Shown: piece after piece, positions 34,865-44,825 of the stretch
Position numbering within the stretch: position 1 is the first letter of the stretch
Layout: each line of letters opens with the position of its first letter
Origin: Pedobacter ginsengisoli
GTDB taxonomy: Bacteria > Bacteroidota > Bacteroidia > Sphingobacteriales > Sphingobacteriaceae
Direction of reading: 5' to 3'
NCBI RefSeq assembly: GCF_002736205.1
Contig: NZ_CP024091.1
Location: 62,001 to 126,000, forward strand
DNA: 64,000 nt
The notes under the pieces: model-generated
Told to the model about the DNA's origin: nothing
The model's input: the letters and a program-made list of their open reading frames with translations, nothing else
The model's database searches: none
Translations under genes and position numbers: made by a program

Positions 34865-35707
34865 TTGGATAAGCTAATCATAGATCAATTTATAAAAAAT
34901 GCAGTTGCGGAAGATTTGGGCGACGGAGATCATACCTCCTTGTCAACCATTCCTGCAAATGCCCAGGGGAAAGCAAAACTGCTAATTAAGGAAGATGGAA
35001 TAGTTGCCGGAGTAGAATTGGCATTGGCAATCTTTAACCATATTGACCCTAGATTAATTGTAGAAACATTTATTAAAGACGGTGCCGCTGTCAAATATGG
35101 TGATATTGTTTTAACGGTATCAGGTAGTACACATTCAATTTTACTGGCCGAGCGTTTAGTTTTAAATTGTATGCAGCGCATGAGCGGTATTGCAACAAAA
35201 ACAGATCATGTAGTTAAGCTTATAGGCAACTATAAAACAAAACTATTAGATACAAGAAAGACTACTCCGGGATTGAGATATCTGGAGAAATGGGCAGTAA
35301 GGATTGGAGGCGGTGTAAACCATCGAATTGGCTTGTATGATATGATTTTAATTAAAGACAATCATGTTGACTATGCAGGTGGTATTGCTAATGCCATTAA
35401 TTCTGCCAATCAGTACCTAAAAGATAACAACAAGGCACTTGATATAGAGATTGAAGTAAGGAACTTGTCTGAGCTGGACGAAGTTCTAAAAAATGGTAAA
35501 GTAAACAGGATTATGCTTGATAATTTTACCTTTGCTGATCTTAAAGAGGCCGTTAAAACAATTAATGGTAAGTACATTACGGAGGCCTCCGGAGGTATTA
35601 CCGAAGAAAATGTTGCAGAATACGCTGCTTGTGGAGTAGATTTTATTTCCATGGGGGCATTAACCCATTCTGTGAAGAGTTTAGACATGAGTTTAAAAGC
35701 CTTTTAG
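34865..35707 (+). CDS. nadC: Nicotinate-nucleotide pyrophosphorylase (carboxylating)
   Basis: Joins quinolinate and PRPP to give nicotinate mononucleotide in NAD synthesis. 280 residues. Motifs: AEDLGDGDHTS near residue 15, LNCMQRMSGIAT near 98, LLDTRKTTPGLRYLEKWAVR near 120-140, and EASGGITEENVAEYA near 240. The start codon is TTG: an in-frame TAA lies two codons upstream, there is no alternative start between them, and the next in-frame ATG is far inside the conserved region. Spaced three bases from plsY; probably one operon. Confidence 0.95.
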   Translation: MDKLIIDQFIKNAVAEDLGDGDHTSLSTIPANAQGKAKLLIKEDGIVAGVELALAIFNHIDPRLIVETFIKDGAAVKYGDIVLTVSGSTHSILLAERLVLNCMQRMSGIATKTDHVVKLIGNYKTKLLDTRKTTPGLRYLEKWAVRIGGGVNHRIGLYDMILIKDNHVDYAGGIANAINSANQYLKDNNKALDIEIEVRNLSELDEVLKNGKVNRIMLDNFTFADLKEAVKTINGKYITEASGGITEENVAEYAACGVDFISMGALTHSVKSLDMSLKAF

Positions 35708-35710
35708 GTT

Positions 35711-36361
35711 ATGATTTCCATCTATTCTATTGCAGCAGTTGTTTTGGCATACCTGTTTGGTTCTATACCAACAGCGGTTTGGCTTGGCCAGGCGTTTTAT
35801 GGTGTAGATGTCAGAGAATATGGAAGTGGTAATGCCGGCGCAACCAATACCTTCAGGGTATTAGGCAAAAAAGCAGGTATAGCTGTAATGACAATAGATA
35901 TTGCTAAAGGTTATACAGCAACAAAGCTTGCATACTTTATAGGTCTTTCAGTTACTGGCCCTCAAAATTCTTCCCAGTTTATTAATTACGAGCTCGCACT
36001 CGGTGTTACTGCCGTAATGGGTCATTTGTTCCCTATTTTTGCCGGATTTAGAGGTGGGAAGGGAGTGGCAACTCTTTTTGGAATGATTTTGGCAGTTAAC
36101 TTTACTGCAGCAATGTTTTGTGTTCTTGTATTTGTAGTAGTATTACTGGCAACTAAATATGTTTCTCTAAGTTCTATTTGTGCAGGATTTACCTTCCCAT
36201 TAAGTATAGTGTTCATAATTCATTCGTCAGTAAAGTCCGAGGTTTTATATGGTATGTGTGTTTGCATACTTATTTTAGTAACACACCAAAAAAACCTTGA
36301 ACGCCTGCTCAAAGGCAAAGAATCAAAAGTTTATCTGTTTAAAAAACGACAAATTAACTAA
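35711..36361 (+). CDS. plsY: Acyl-phosphate:glycerol-3-phosphate acyltransferase
   Basis: The inner-membrane enzyme that acylates glycerol-3-phosphate in the first step of phospholipid synthesis. 216 residues with about five to six transmembrane helices (starting SIYSIAAVVLAYLFGSIPTA). The three PlsY motifs are visible: YGSGNAGATNTFR (near 37), GHLFPIFAGFRGGKGVAT (near 102) and the later TKYVSLSSI segment. It lies three bases after nadC and ten before the M48 peptidase gene. Confidence 0.95.
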   Translation: MISIYSIAAVVLAYLFGSIPTAVWLGQAFYGVDVREYGSGNAGATNTFRVLGKKAGIAVMTIDIAKGYTATKLAYFIGLSVTGPQNSSQFINYELALGVTAVMGHLFPIFAGFRGGKGVATLFGMILAVNFTAAMFCVLVFVVVLLATKYVSLSSICAGFTFPLSIVFIIHSSVKSEVLYGMCVCILILVTHQKNLERLLKGKESKVYLFKKRQIN

Positions 36362-36371
36362 CCTTAACCTA

Positions 36372-37199
36372 ATGAAAAAGATATTAATAATAGGAGTAAC
36401 GGCAATAGGGCTGGCGTTTTCCTCATGCTCTACTGTTCCTTTAACTGGAAGAAGCAGATTAAATCTGGTGAGCGATGATCAGGTATTACCTATGGCTTTT
36501 CAGGCATACTCAGAATTCCTTACCGAAAACAAAACAGCGGTATTGCCCTCAACAAATGCCCAGGCACAACGTGTTAAACGTGTGGGTAATAGTCTTATTT
36601 TATCTGTGAAAAGTTATATGAATAACAATGGTTATGCAGATTTAATTAAGGATTATAAATGGGAAGTAAATGTTGTAGAAAATAAAGAAATGAACGCCTG
36701 GTGTATGCCAGGGGGGAAGATTGTAGTTTATACCGGATTATTACCAGTTACCCAGGATGATGCTGGTTTAGCAACCGTAATGGGACATGAAATTGCCCAT
36801 GCCATTGCAGGGCATTCAGCTGAGCGTATGTCGCAGCAAATGGTTTCGCAAGGTATAGGCGTAGCAGGAAATGTGGCTTTATCAAAAAATTCAAAAACAC
36901 AATCTGTATTTAACACACTTTACGGAGTAGGCACACCTTTGGTAATGCTTAACTATTCCCGTAATCAGGAGCTGGAAGCTGATAGACTAGGTCTTATTTT
37001 TATGGCAATGGCGGGGTATAATCCTCAAAGTGCAACTACCTTCTGGCAAAGAATGGCCACAGCCTCTCAAGGTAGCCAGAAACCACCAGAATTTTTAAGC
37101 ACCCACCCTAGTGACGCTACAAGGATAGCACAAATACAGAGAAGCATACCCGAAGCACAGAAATATTATAAATCTACAACGGGGAAACCAATAAAATAA
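36372..37199 (+). CDS. M48-family metalloprotease lipoprotein
   Basis: A 275-residue periplasmic or outer-membrane-attached zinc protease, like LoiP/BepA/YggG. I take the ATG at 36372: it gives a lipoprotein signal with acylated Cys19 (AFSSCSTVPLTGR), whereas the frame extends back into plsY. The catalytic HEIAHAIAGH starts at residue 139 and the third zinc ligand is the Glu in NQELEADRLG. The AWCMPGGKIVVYTG segment before it is typical. It is the last gene of the operon and is followed by a terminator. Confidence 0.93.
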   Translation: MKKILIIGVTAIGLAFSSCSTVPLTGRSRLNLVSDDQVLPMAFQAYSEFLTENKTAVLPSTNAQAQRVKRVGNSLILSVKSYMNNNGYADLIKDYKWEVNVVENKEMNAWCMPGGKIVVYTGLLPVTQDDAGLATVMGHEIAHAIAGHSAERMSQQMVSQGIGVAGNVALSKNSKTQSVFNTLYGVGTPLVMLNYSRNQELEADRLGLIFMAMAGYNPQSATTFWQRMATASQGSQKPPEFLSTHPSDATRIAQIQRSIPEAQKYYKSTTGKPIK

Positions 37200-37202
37200 A
37201 CC

Positions 37203-37235
37203 AAAAAGCCTGTTTCACTACGATTCAGGCTTTTT
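37203..37235. terminator. Bidirectional terminator between the M48 peptidase gene and pabB
   Basis: AAAAAGCCTG (37203-37212) pairs with CAGGCTTTTT (37226-37235) around a 13-base loop. A/T tracts on both sides serve both convergent genes, and it overlaps the pabB stop codon. Confidence 0.85.
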
Positions 37236-38487
37236 AGTTTTCAAGAGTTTGTATTATTGCAGATGCTTTAAGCATACACTCTTCATATTCGGCAGCGGCG
37301 TTAGATGCATATGTAATGGCACCTCCAACCTGAAAAGAAAGGTACTTTGATAACGATTGATAAAGGATACTTCTGATGATCACATTAAAATCAAAGTCTC
37401 CATCAGGAGTTATGTATCCAAACGTTCCAGAGTAAGCGCCACGACAACTAAATTCATACTCCTCTATCAATTCCATTGCCTTTATTTTCGGTGCTCCGGT
37501 CATGGAACCCATAGGGAAAGCATTTTTTATTGCATCAATAAAATGTACTTCCGGATCTAGCTGACAGGTAACTGTTGATATCATTTGATAAACCTGGGCA
37601 AAGCCATAAATGCCAAAAAGTTCTTCAACCATAACACTGCCCTTCACGGCACTTTTGGTCAGATCGTTTCTAACCAGATCAACAATCATTACATTTTCTG
37701 CCTGTTCTTTAGCATCATTTTGCAGATTTAGCTTTATAAGTTCATCTTCTTTTATATTGCTACTTCTTCTTGCAGTACCTTTAATTGGCTGTGAGATCAG
37801 TTTATTCCCCCGTTTACATAAAAACCTTTCTGGACTTGCAGATAGTATATATTGATCATTTATTTTAAAAAAACCAGAGAACGGAGTAGGTGATACCTTT
37901 TTTAACTTTGTATAAATATTTAAGGGATTTATGTGTGCATGTTCAGCAAAAAACTCCTGGCAAAAATTAATCTCATAGATGTCGCCTCTAATAATGTGTC
38001 CTTGAAGCTCTTTAACAGTTTTGATGTAAAGCTCTTTGGATAGTTTACTTTGGATTGCAATATCTGAGTGGATTTCTGGTTCATTACTATTAAACCCCTC
38101 AATTTGATTTAGCGCTGATTCATCACCAAGGACAATTTTTACCTCACCTTTAATCACTGTAATCAGATATTGGGGAACAAAGAAAAATAAATCAGGAAAA
38201 TTAAGGTTGTCAGAGTTCTTTGAACTTAGTTGTTCAACCTCATTTTTGAGCTCGTAACTAAGCAGCCCAAACATCCAGCATCTTCTGGCATCATAAAACT
38301 CTTTTAGGGTATCAAAAGCAGCGCCGTATTTAAGATTAATTGACTCGCTAACCCCAACTGCCAGCAGAAAGTCGAATTCTCCATAGGAGTCGGGATAGTT
38401 ATTCGAATCATAGCAACAGCAAACATCAAATAGGCTGGCCCATTGCAGTGCTTTTTCTTTAAACGAATCTAAATCCTGTACTTTCAT
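37234..38487 (-). CDS. pabB: Aminodeoxychorismate synthase component I
   Basis: Converts chorismate plus ammonia to 4-amino-4-deoxychorismate for folate. 417 residues; the N-terminal domain is short compared with TrpE. The diagnostic catalytic loop is PIKGT (234-238), with Lys236, which distinguishes PabB from anthranilate synthase (PIAGT). Other motifs: VDLVRNDL, FPMGSMTGAPK, and the C-terminal VGGAITYASNAAAEYEEC. The glutaminase partner pabA is not in the window; an ADC-lyase-like gene lies 12 kb away (50279-51118). Its -7 box TACATTTG is only ten bases upstream of the ATG. Confidence 0.94.
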   Translation of the reverse strand: MKVQDLDSFKEKALQWASLFDVCCCYDSNNYPDSYGEFDFLLAVGVSESINLKYGAAFDTLKEFYDARRCWMFGLLSYELKNEVEQLSSKNSDNLNFPDLFFFVPQYLITVIKGEVKIVLGDESALNQIEGFNSNEPEIHSDIAIQSKLSKELYIKTVKELQGHIIRGDIYEINFCQEFFAEHAHINPLNIYTKLKKVSPTPFSGFFKINDQYILSASPERFLCKRGNKLISQPIKGTARRSSNIKEDELIKLNLQNDAKEQAENVMIVDLVRNDLTKSAVKGSVMVEELFGIYGFAQVYQMISTVTCQLDPEVHFIDAIKNAFPMGSMTGAPKIKAMELIEEYEFSCRGAYSGTFGYITPDGDFDFNVIIRSILYQSLSKYLSFQVGGAITYASNAAAEYEECMLKASAIIQTLEN

Positions 38488-38497
38488 TTTGTTTGCG

Positions 38498-38505
38498 CAA
38501 ATGTA
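38498..38505 (-). promoter_or_regulatory. -7 element of pabB (TACATTTG)
   Basis: An exact TAnnTTTG match ten bases upstream of the pabB ATG, with TTTA about 18 bp further upstream. A leader of about five bases is predicted. Confidence 0.55.
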
Positions 38506-38529
38506 TAGAATATCAGAATAGCATAAACG

Positions 38530-38557
38530 AAAAAAGGCGACAAATAGCCGCCTTTTT
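38530..38557 (-). terminator. Intrinsic terminator of purA
   Basis: AAAAAGGCG (38531-38539) pairs with CGCCTTTTT (38549-38557). On the minus strand it ends in a T-run, about 20 bp past the purA stop. Confidence 0.85.
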
Positions 38558-38576
38558 CAATTTTATTTCAGAGAAA

Positions 38577-39857
<1,281 letters not shown>

Positions 39858-39891
39858 TTAAATTTAAAAATGGAAATATAATAATTGAATT

Positions 39892-40383
39892 TTAACTTGC
39901 ATGTTTAATAGCGGCATTCTGATTTTCCATTGATGCCTTGGCAGAGCAATCAAAACAAACGCCGTAAAGATTTAAAGAGTGGTGTTTAATCTCGAACTTT
40001 AAAAGTTCGCCAACCATACTTTGAATCTGATGAATACGAGGGTCGCAGAATTCTACAACTTTACCGCAATCAATGCAGATGATATGATCATGCTGATGAT
40101 AACCGTATGATTTTTCAAACTGAGCCATGTTTTTGCCAAACTGATGTTTGGTAACCAAATCACATGAAACCAATAATTCTAAAGTATTGTATACTGTAGC
40201 TCTGCTAACACGGTATTTTTGGTTTTTCATATGGATATAGAGGGTCTCTACATCGAAATGATCATCTCTTGAATAGATTTCTTCTAAGATGGCAAAACGC
40301 TCCGGTGTTTTTCTCAGACTTTTATTTTCGAGATAGGCTTCGAAAATCTTTCTTACCAACTCGCTGTTGTGGTTTGTAGACAT
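39892..40383 (-). CDS. Fur/PerR-family metal-responsive repressor
   Basis: A 163-residue regulator. The N-terminal winged helix (about 10-85) has LRKTPERFAILEEIY and the VSRATVYNTLELL recognition segment. The dimerisation/metal domain contains HQHDHIICIDC (about 96-106) with the structural-zinc cysteines Cys103/Cys106 and Cys143/Cys146. From sequence alone Fur, Zur and PerR cannot be separated with confidence. It is 17 kb or more from the siderophore receptor, so no direct link can be claimed. A perfect -7 box precedes it. The neighbour downstream is purA. Confidence 0.92.
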   Translation of the reverse strand: MSTNHNSELVRKIFEAYLENKSLRKTPERFAILEEIYSRDDHFDVETLYIHMKNQKYRVSRATVYNTLELLVSCDLVTKHQFGKNMAQFEKSYGYHQHDHIICIDCGKVVEFCDPRIHQIQSMVGELLKFEIKHHSLNLYGVCFDCSAKASMENQNAAIKHAS

Positions 40384-40400
40384 AGTTTTTAAACTCCTTT

Positions 40401-40408
40401 CAAAGGTA
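40401..40408 (-). promoter_or_regulatory. -7 element of the Fur-family gene (TACCTTTG)
   Basis: An exact TAnnTTTG match 17 bp upstream of the ATG. An AAAGGAG stretch follows it, close to a Shine-Dalgarno sequence. Confidence 0.5.
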
Positions 40409-40446
40409 CCAATTTTTATATAAAACTCTACGATTTTTTAGCAATT

Positions 40447-42654
40447 TTAGGCATCAAAGCGCGTAACTCCCGTTACACCTTTCACCCGAAGCAGATTTTC
40501 GATCAGGTTGTCTAAGTGCTCCTTATCATTTACAAAGATCATTATTGACCCATCAAAAATACCATTATCTGTATCTACAGTAATAGAACGCATATTTACC
40601 TTAAAATCGTTAGAGATAACTTTTGTAATATTATTAATCAATCCCACATCATCAATTCCAATAATGTGCAGGCCAGTTAAAAATGTAAGCTCTTGTTGTT
40701 TATTCCATTTTGCCTTCACAACCCTATAACCATAATTGGCCATTAACTGTGCCGCGTTAGGGCAATTTGTACGATGAATTTTAATTCCTTCATTTACAGT
40801 AACAAACCCAAAAACATCATCGCCAGGTATTGGGTTACAGCATGCAGCTAAGGTATAATCAATTTTTTGGAGGTCTTCTCCAATTAGTAATGTATCAGAT
40901 TCTGGCCCTTTTACCTTGTTAAGTAGCGTTTCAATCTTCTGATAGTCATTTCTTTCGGCCCCTCTGTTTTCAATCTCTTTTTCACTTGCCAGGTAATCTT
41001 TTAAGTCTTTTACCTCAATTTTTCCATTGGCAACGGCTATAAAAAGCTCTTGCGTTGACGGAAGTTTAAAGAAATAAGTAAGCTTATTTAAATTATCTGT
41101 ATTGTAAGTAATTTTTAAAGATTTAAGCTTACGCTCTAAAGTTTCTTTACCTAAATCTGCAATCTTTCTTTTTTCTTCTTTTAAAGAAGATTTGATTTTA
41201 GATTTAGCCTTTGCTGTTACAACAATGTTTAACCAATCTTCCTTAGGTATTTGCTTGCCAGAAGTAATAATCTCAACCTGGTCCCCATTCTGAAGTTTGT
41301 ACGAAAGCGGTACAAGCTTATGATTTACCTTAGCGCCAATACACTTAGCACCTACATCAGTATGTATCTCAAAGGCAAAGTCAAGCGCAGTGGCACCCAA
41401 AGGCAATTGTAGTAAAGCCCCCTTTGGAGTAAAAATGAAAATCTCGTCAGAGAATAAATTCATCTTAAAGTCGTCCAGAAAATCAAGTGCATTAGCTTCC
41501 GGATTATTTAGCATTTCCCTAACCTTCATGATCCACTGATCCAAACCATTATCGTTAGTTGATTCTTTATACTTCCAATGTGCAGCAAAACCTTTCTCAG
41601 CAATTTCATTCATTCGCTGTGTACGTATCTGTACCTCTACCCACTGTCCTTTAGGACCCATGACCGTAGTGTGTAATGATTCGTATCCATTTCCTTTTGG
41701 CGATGAAACCCAATCGCGCAATCGGTCTGGGTTAGGGCGGTAAAGATCTGTTACAATAGAATATGCCTTCCAGCAATCTGCTTTTTCATGATCAGGGGCA
41801 CTGTCTAATATAATCCTGATGGCAAAAAGATCATAAACCTCTTCAAAAGGAATATTCTTGCTTTTCATCTTATTCCATATAGAATGGATAGATTTCGGTC
41901 TGCCATAAATATCGGCTGTTAAACCTTGTTCCGCCAGTATTTCGTTTATAGGCTCAACAAATCTTTTGATAAATAAGGTCCGTTCTGCTTTTTTCTCATT
42001 TAACTGGGTTGCAATGTATTTATAAGTATCAGGTTCAAGATATTTCATTGAAAGATCTTCCAGCTCAGATTTAATTGCATATAAACCCAGCCTGTGTGCA
42101 AGAGGAGCATACAGATAAATGGTTTCAGAAGCAATTTTTAACTGTTTCTGTCTTGGCATAAAATCCATAGTCCGCATATTATGCAGTCTGTCGGCTAGTT
42201 TAATTAAAATTACCCTCACATCATCTGCCAGGGTAAGCAACATCTTTCTAAAATTCTCTGCCTGTAAAGAGCTGTTGTAGTCAAATACGCCCGAGATTTT
42301 GGTTAAACCATCAATAATTTTTGCTGTTTTCTTTCCAAACTCACGTTCTATATCTTCAAGCGTAATGTCGGTATCCTCTACTACATCATGTAATAATGCG
42401 CATACAATAGAGGTGGTTCCAAGTCCAATTTCTTCAGCAGCAATTTGGGCCACAGCAATAGGGTGGTAAATGTATGGTTCACCAGATTTTCTGCGCATGT
42501 TTTTGTGGCTTTCCAGAGCCATGTCAAATGCCTTTCTGATTTCCTTTTTATCCCCCCTCTGAAGTGTCGGCTTACAGGCGCGTAAAAGAGCTCTGTATCT
42601 TTTTAAGATTTCTTGCTTCTCTGCTTCTAAATCAATCACTAAAGCGTTTTTCAT
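40447..42654 (-). CDS. Bifunctional (p)ppGpp synthetase/hydrolase, RelA/SpoT family
   Basis: Makes and degrades the stringent-response alarmone. 735 residues with the full long-RSH layout: HD hydrolase domain (about 45-200, with PYIYHPIAVAQ and LLHDVVEDTD, His89-Asp90), synthetase domain (about 230-370, with YGRPKSIHSIWNKMK and GYESLHTTVMG), TGS domain (about 400-465, IFTPKGALLQLPLGATALDF), a zinc-finger/helical region (LAACCNPIPGDDVFGF near 600) and a C-terminal ACT domain (about 655-735). The intact HD motif supports hydrolase activity, so I read it as the Rel/SpoT-type bifunctional form. Confidence 0.96.
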   Translation of the reverse strand: MKNALVIDLEAEKQEILKRYRALLRACKPTLQRGDKKEIRKAFDMALESHKNMRRKSGEPYIYHPIAVAQIAAEEIGLGTTSIVCALLHDVVEDTDITLEDIEREFGKKTAKIIDGLTKISGVFDYNSSLQAENFRKMLLTLADDVRVILIKLADRLHNMRTMDFMPRQKQLKIASETIYLYAPLAHRLGLYAIKSELEDLSMKYLEPDTYKYIATQLNEKKAERTLFIKRFVEPINEILAEQGLTADIYGRPKSIHSIWNKMKSKNIPFEEVYDLFAIRIILDSAPDHEKADCWKAYSIVTDLYRPNPDRLRDWVSSPKGNGYESLHTTVMGPKGQWVEVQIRTQRMNEIAEKGFAAHWKYKESTNDNGLDQWIMKVREMLNNPEANALDFLDDFKMNLFSDEIFIFTPKGALLQLPLGATALDFAFEIHTDVGAKCIGAKVNHKLVPLSYKLQNGDQVEIITSGKQIPKEDWLNIVVTAKAKSKIKSSLKEEKRKIADLGKETLERKLKSLKITYNTDNLNKLTYFFKLPSTQELFIAVANGKIEVKDLKDYLASEKEIENRGAERNDYQKIETLLNKVKGPESDTLLIGEDLQKIDYTLAACCNPIPGDDVFGFVTVNEGIKIHRTNCPNAAQLMANYGYRVVKAKWNKQQELTFLTGLHIIGIDDVGLINNITKVISNDFKVNMRSITVDTDNGIFDGSIMIFVNDKEHLDNLIENLLRVKGVTGVTRFDA

Positions 42655-42913
42655 TTGTGTTTATTTTTTTTATTGTTATGAATCCCGCTAACCACAGCAT
42701 CCAAGTTTTTGTACTCCCTCTATCAATATAAGATTTTTATAAAGATGTAACTAATATGAGCAATAATTCTTCCAAAATTAAGTTTGTCTTTATTTGGTTA
42801 GTATTGTATTATTTACGTAAAAAATATGGCTCTTTATCGTTAAAAGATTATATTAGAGTTGAAAATGAAAACTAAAATATAAATTAGCTTTACCTTTATA
42901 GGGGTATAAATTT

Positions 42914-43531
42914 ATGAAATTTTATAGGTTATTTATTCTGTTAATTGTCATTATTAGCGGTGCCCAGGTTAGGGCGCAGGTTAATGGCGTTACTGTGAAA
43001 ATGCCTGTACTTGGAAAAAATGATACCATCCGTGTTGCCGGGACTAATGAAAACGGCGAAATGATACCATGGATACCCCTGCAAGAGGTTGTTATTTATG
43101 GCGTACGGATCTTCAAATCCCCGGCTGAGCGTGCTGCATATAGCAGATTAAGGTATAATGTAATGAAAGTTATGCCTTATGCCCTGTACGCAAAACAAAG
43201 GTATGAACAGCTGGAAAAAGACCTGGCGCTAACAACAGAAAAAAAAGAACAGAAAAAACTGGTTAAACAATGTGATAAAGAAATAAAAGACATGTTTAAC
43301 CGAGAAATAAAAGAACTTACCATAACCCAGGGTCAAATACTTACCAAACTTATTGATCGCGAACTGGGCAGAACAACCTACGATATTGTTAAAGAAACTA
43401 AAGGAGGCTTTACCGCATTTCTTTATCAATCTGTTGCAAGAGTAGTAGGGCATAATTTGAAAAGTACATATAACCCTCAAGAAGAGAGAGATATTGAATC
43501 TATCATTATTTCTTCAGGATTTTATCAATAA
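42914..43531 (+). CDS. DUF4294 family exported protein
   Basis: A 205-residue protein with a signal peptide (about 1-21, ending VRAQ). The mature part has the IPWIPLQEVVIYGVRIFKSP segment and an AAYSRLRYNVMKVMPYALYA helix, followed by a charged coiled stretch (KDLALTTEKKEQKKLVKQCD) and a second helical half. This pattern matches my memory of DUF4294, confined to Bacteroidota and of unknown function. The glutathione-peroxidase-like gene starts four bases after its stop. A TAGCTTTA -7-like box lies at 42885-42892. Confidence 0.75.
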   Translation: MKFYRLFILLIVIISGAQVRAQVNGVTVKMPVLGKNDTIRVAGTNENGEMIPWIPLQEVVIYGVRIFKSPAERAAYSRLRYNVMKVMPYALYAKQRYEQLEKDLALTTEKKEQKKLVKQCDKEIKDMFNREIKELTITQGQILTKLIDRELGRTTYDIVKETKGGFTAFLYQSVARVVGHNLKSTYNPQEERDIESIIISSGFYQ

Positions 43532-43535
43532 AATC

Positions 43536-44012
43536 ATGGCTGAAAATTCCAAGAGCATACATCAATTTAAAGCAAAACTTATTAATGGATCCGAAAAAAA
43601 TCTATCCGATTATAAAGATAAAGTACTTTTGGTTGTAAATATAGCCTCTGCTTGCGGTTTTGCACCTCAATTAAAAGAACTGCAAGATTTACGAGAAGAA
43701 TATAGTGCTCAGGGTTTCGAGGTACTGGGTTTCCCTTCAAATGACTTTGGCAGACAAGAGCCCCTTAATGGAAAAGAAATTGATACATTTTGCGAAGTTA
43801 ACTATGGTGTTAAATTCCCGGTGTTCGATAAGATAATGGTACGTGGGGCTCACGCTCACCCACTTTTCAAATTCCTAACGCAAAAATCTACCCCGCGCTG
43901 GAATTTTCATAAGTATTTAATCAATAAGGATGGGGAAGTGGTAGATTATTTTTTCCCGTTTACTACACCACTTTCATCCAAAGTAAAAAAGAAAATACAA
44001 AAATTGCTGTAA
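43536..44012 (+). CDS. Glutathione peroxidase family thiol peroxidase
   Basis: A 158-residue peroxidase of the GPx family, cysteine type. The peroxidatic Cys is in NIASACGFAPQ near residue 37 (the canonical family motif is ASxCGFT); the LGFPSNDFGRQEP motif near 72-84 supplies the usual Gln, and RWNFHKYLI near 127 the Trp and Asn. I use the ATG at 43536; an earlier in-frame ATG lies inside the preceding gene. Such enzymes usually take electrons from thioredoxin. The next gene belongs to bacillithiol synthesis, which suggests a shared role in thiol redox. Confidence 0.9.
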   Translation: MAENSKSIHQFKAKLINGSEKNLSDYKDKVLLVVNIASACGFAPQLKELQDLREEYSAQGFEVLGFPSNDFGRQEPLNGKEIDTFCEVNYGVKFPVFDKIMVRGAHAHPLFKFLTQKSTPRWNFHKYLINKDGEVVDYFFPFTTPLSSKVKKKIQKLL

Positions 44013-44039
44013 GGCAATCTTTCATAAAATATACATATC

Positions 44040-44756
44040 ATGAAGTTAGATCTATTGGTACTTGCCGTTCATCCAGATGATGCAGAACTTGGATGTTCAG
44101 GAACTATTGCCAAACACATTGCCCTTGGTAAAAAGGTAGGGATAATTGATTTTACCAGAGGAGAGCTCGGTACCCGTGGAACGGCAGAAACACGTGATCT
44201 GGAAGCAGAAGATTCAGCCAAAATACTAGGTGTCCACGCACGTGAAAACCTGAGGTTCAGAGATGGATTTTTTAAAAATGATGAAGAGCATCAGCTGGAA
44301 ATTGTTAAAATGATCCGTAAATATCAACCTGAAATCATTTTAACAAATGCATTGCACGACAGACATCCTGATCATGGCAGGGCCGGAGACCTTGCACACG
44401 ATGCTAGTTTCCTATCTGGGTTACCCAAAATAATTACTGAACTTAATGGAGTGCCGCAACAAGAATGGCGACCAAGATTACAGCTTCAATACATTCAGGA
44501 TCGGTATATTAAGCCAGATATTATTATTGATATTACACCTTATATAGAAACTAAACTGGCATCAATAAAAGCGTTTAAAACCCAATTCTTTAATCCGGAA
44601 TTGGATGGGCCTGCCACCTATATTTCCTCTCCTGATTTTTTTGAAAGTGTAATTGGCAGATCACGGGAGTTTGGTAAATCTATAGGAACAACCTATGCCG
44701 AAGGTTTTACCTGCCGCAAACTTTTAGGGGTAAATAGCCTTTTCGATCTCATCTAA
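44040..44756 (+). CDS. bshB1: Bacillithiol biosynthesis deacetylase BshB1
   Basis: Removes the acetyl group of N-acetylglucosaminyl-malate to form GlcN-malate, the second step of bacillithiol synthesis. 238 residues of the PIG-L/LmbE zinc hydrolase fold. The metal motif is VHPDDAELG (His11, Asp14), with the later HDRHPDHGRAGDLAHDASF providing the third ligand. The family's LDRRE-like segment TRGELGTRGT is near residue 41-50. bshA and bshC are not in the window. It lies 27 bp after the peroxidase gene. Confidence 0.92.
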   Translation: MKLDLLVLAVHPDDAELGCSGTIAKHIALGKKVGIIDFTRGELGTRGTAETRDLEAEDSAKILGVHARENLRFRDGFFKNDEEHQLEIVKMIRKYQPEIILTNALHDRHPDHGRAGDLAHDASFLSGLPKIITELNGVPQQEWRPRLQLQYIQDRYIKPDIIIDITPYIETKLASIKAFKTQFFNPELDGPATYISSPDFFESVIGRSREFGKSIGTTYAEGFTCRKLLGVNSLFDLI

Positions 44757-44800
44757 CCAACACATAAAATTGGCCATACTCCAACAAAAGGAGATAAATT

Positions 44801-44819
44801 CTGTTTTATACATAAACAG
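44801..44819. promoter_or_regulatory. Dyad just upstream of the acyl-CoA dehydrogenase gene
   Basis: CTGTTT-N7-AAACAG, perfect six-base arms, ends six bases before the ATG. It could be an operator for a fatty-acid or amino-acid catabolism regulator, or a short 5' stem. No regulator gene is adjacent. Confidence 0.3.
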
Positions 44820-44825
44820 TTTAAT

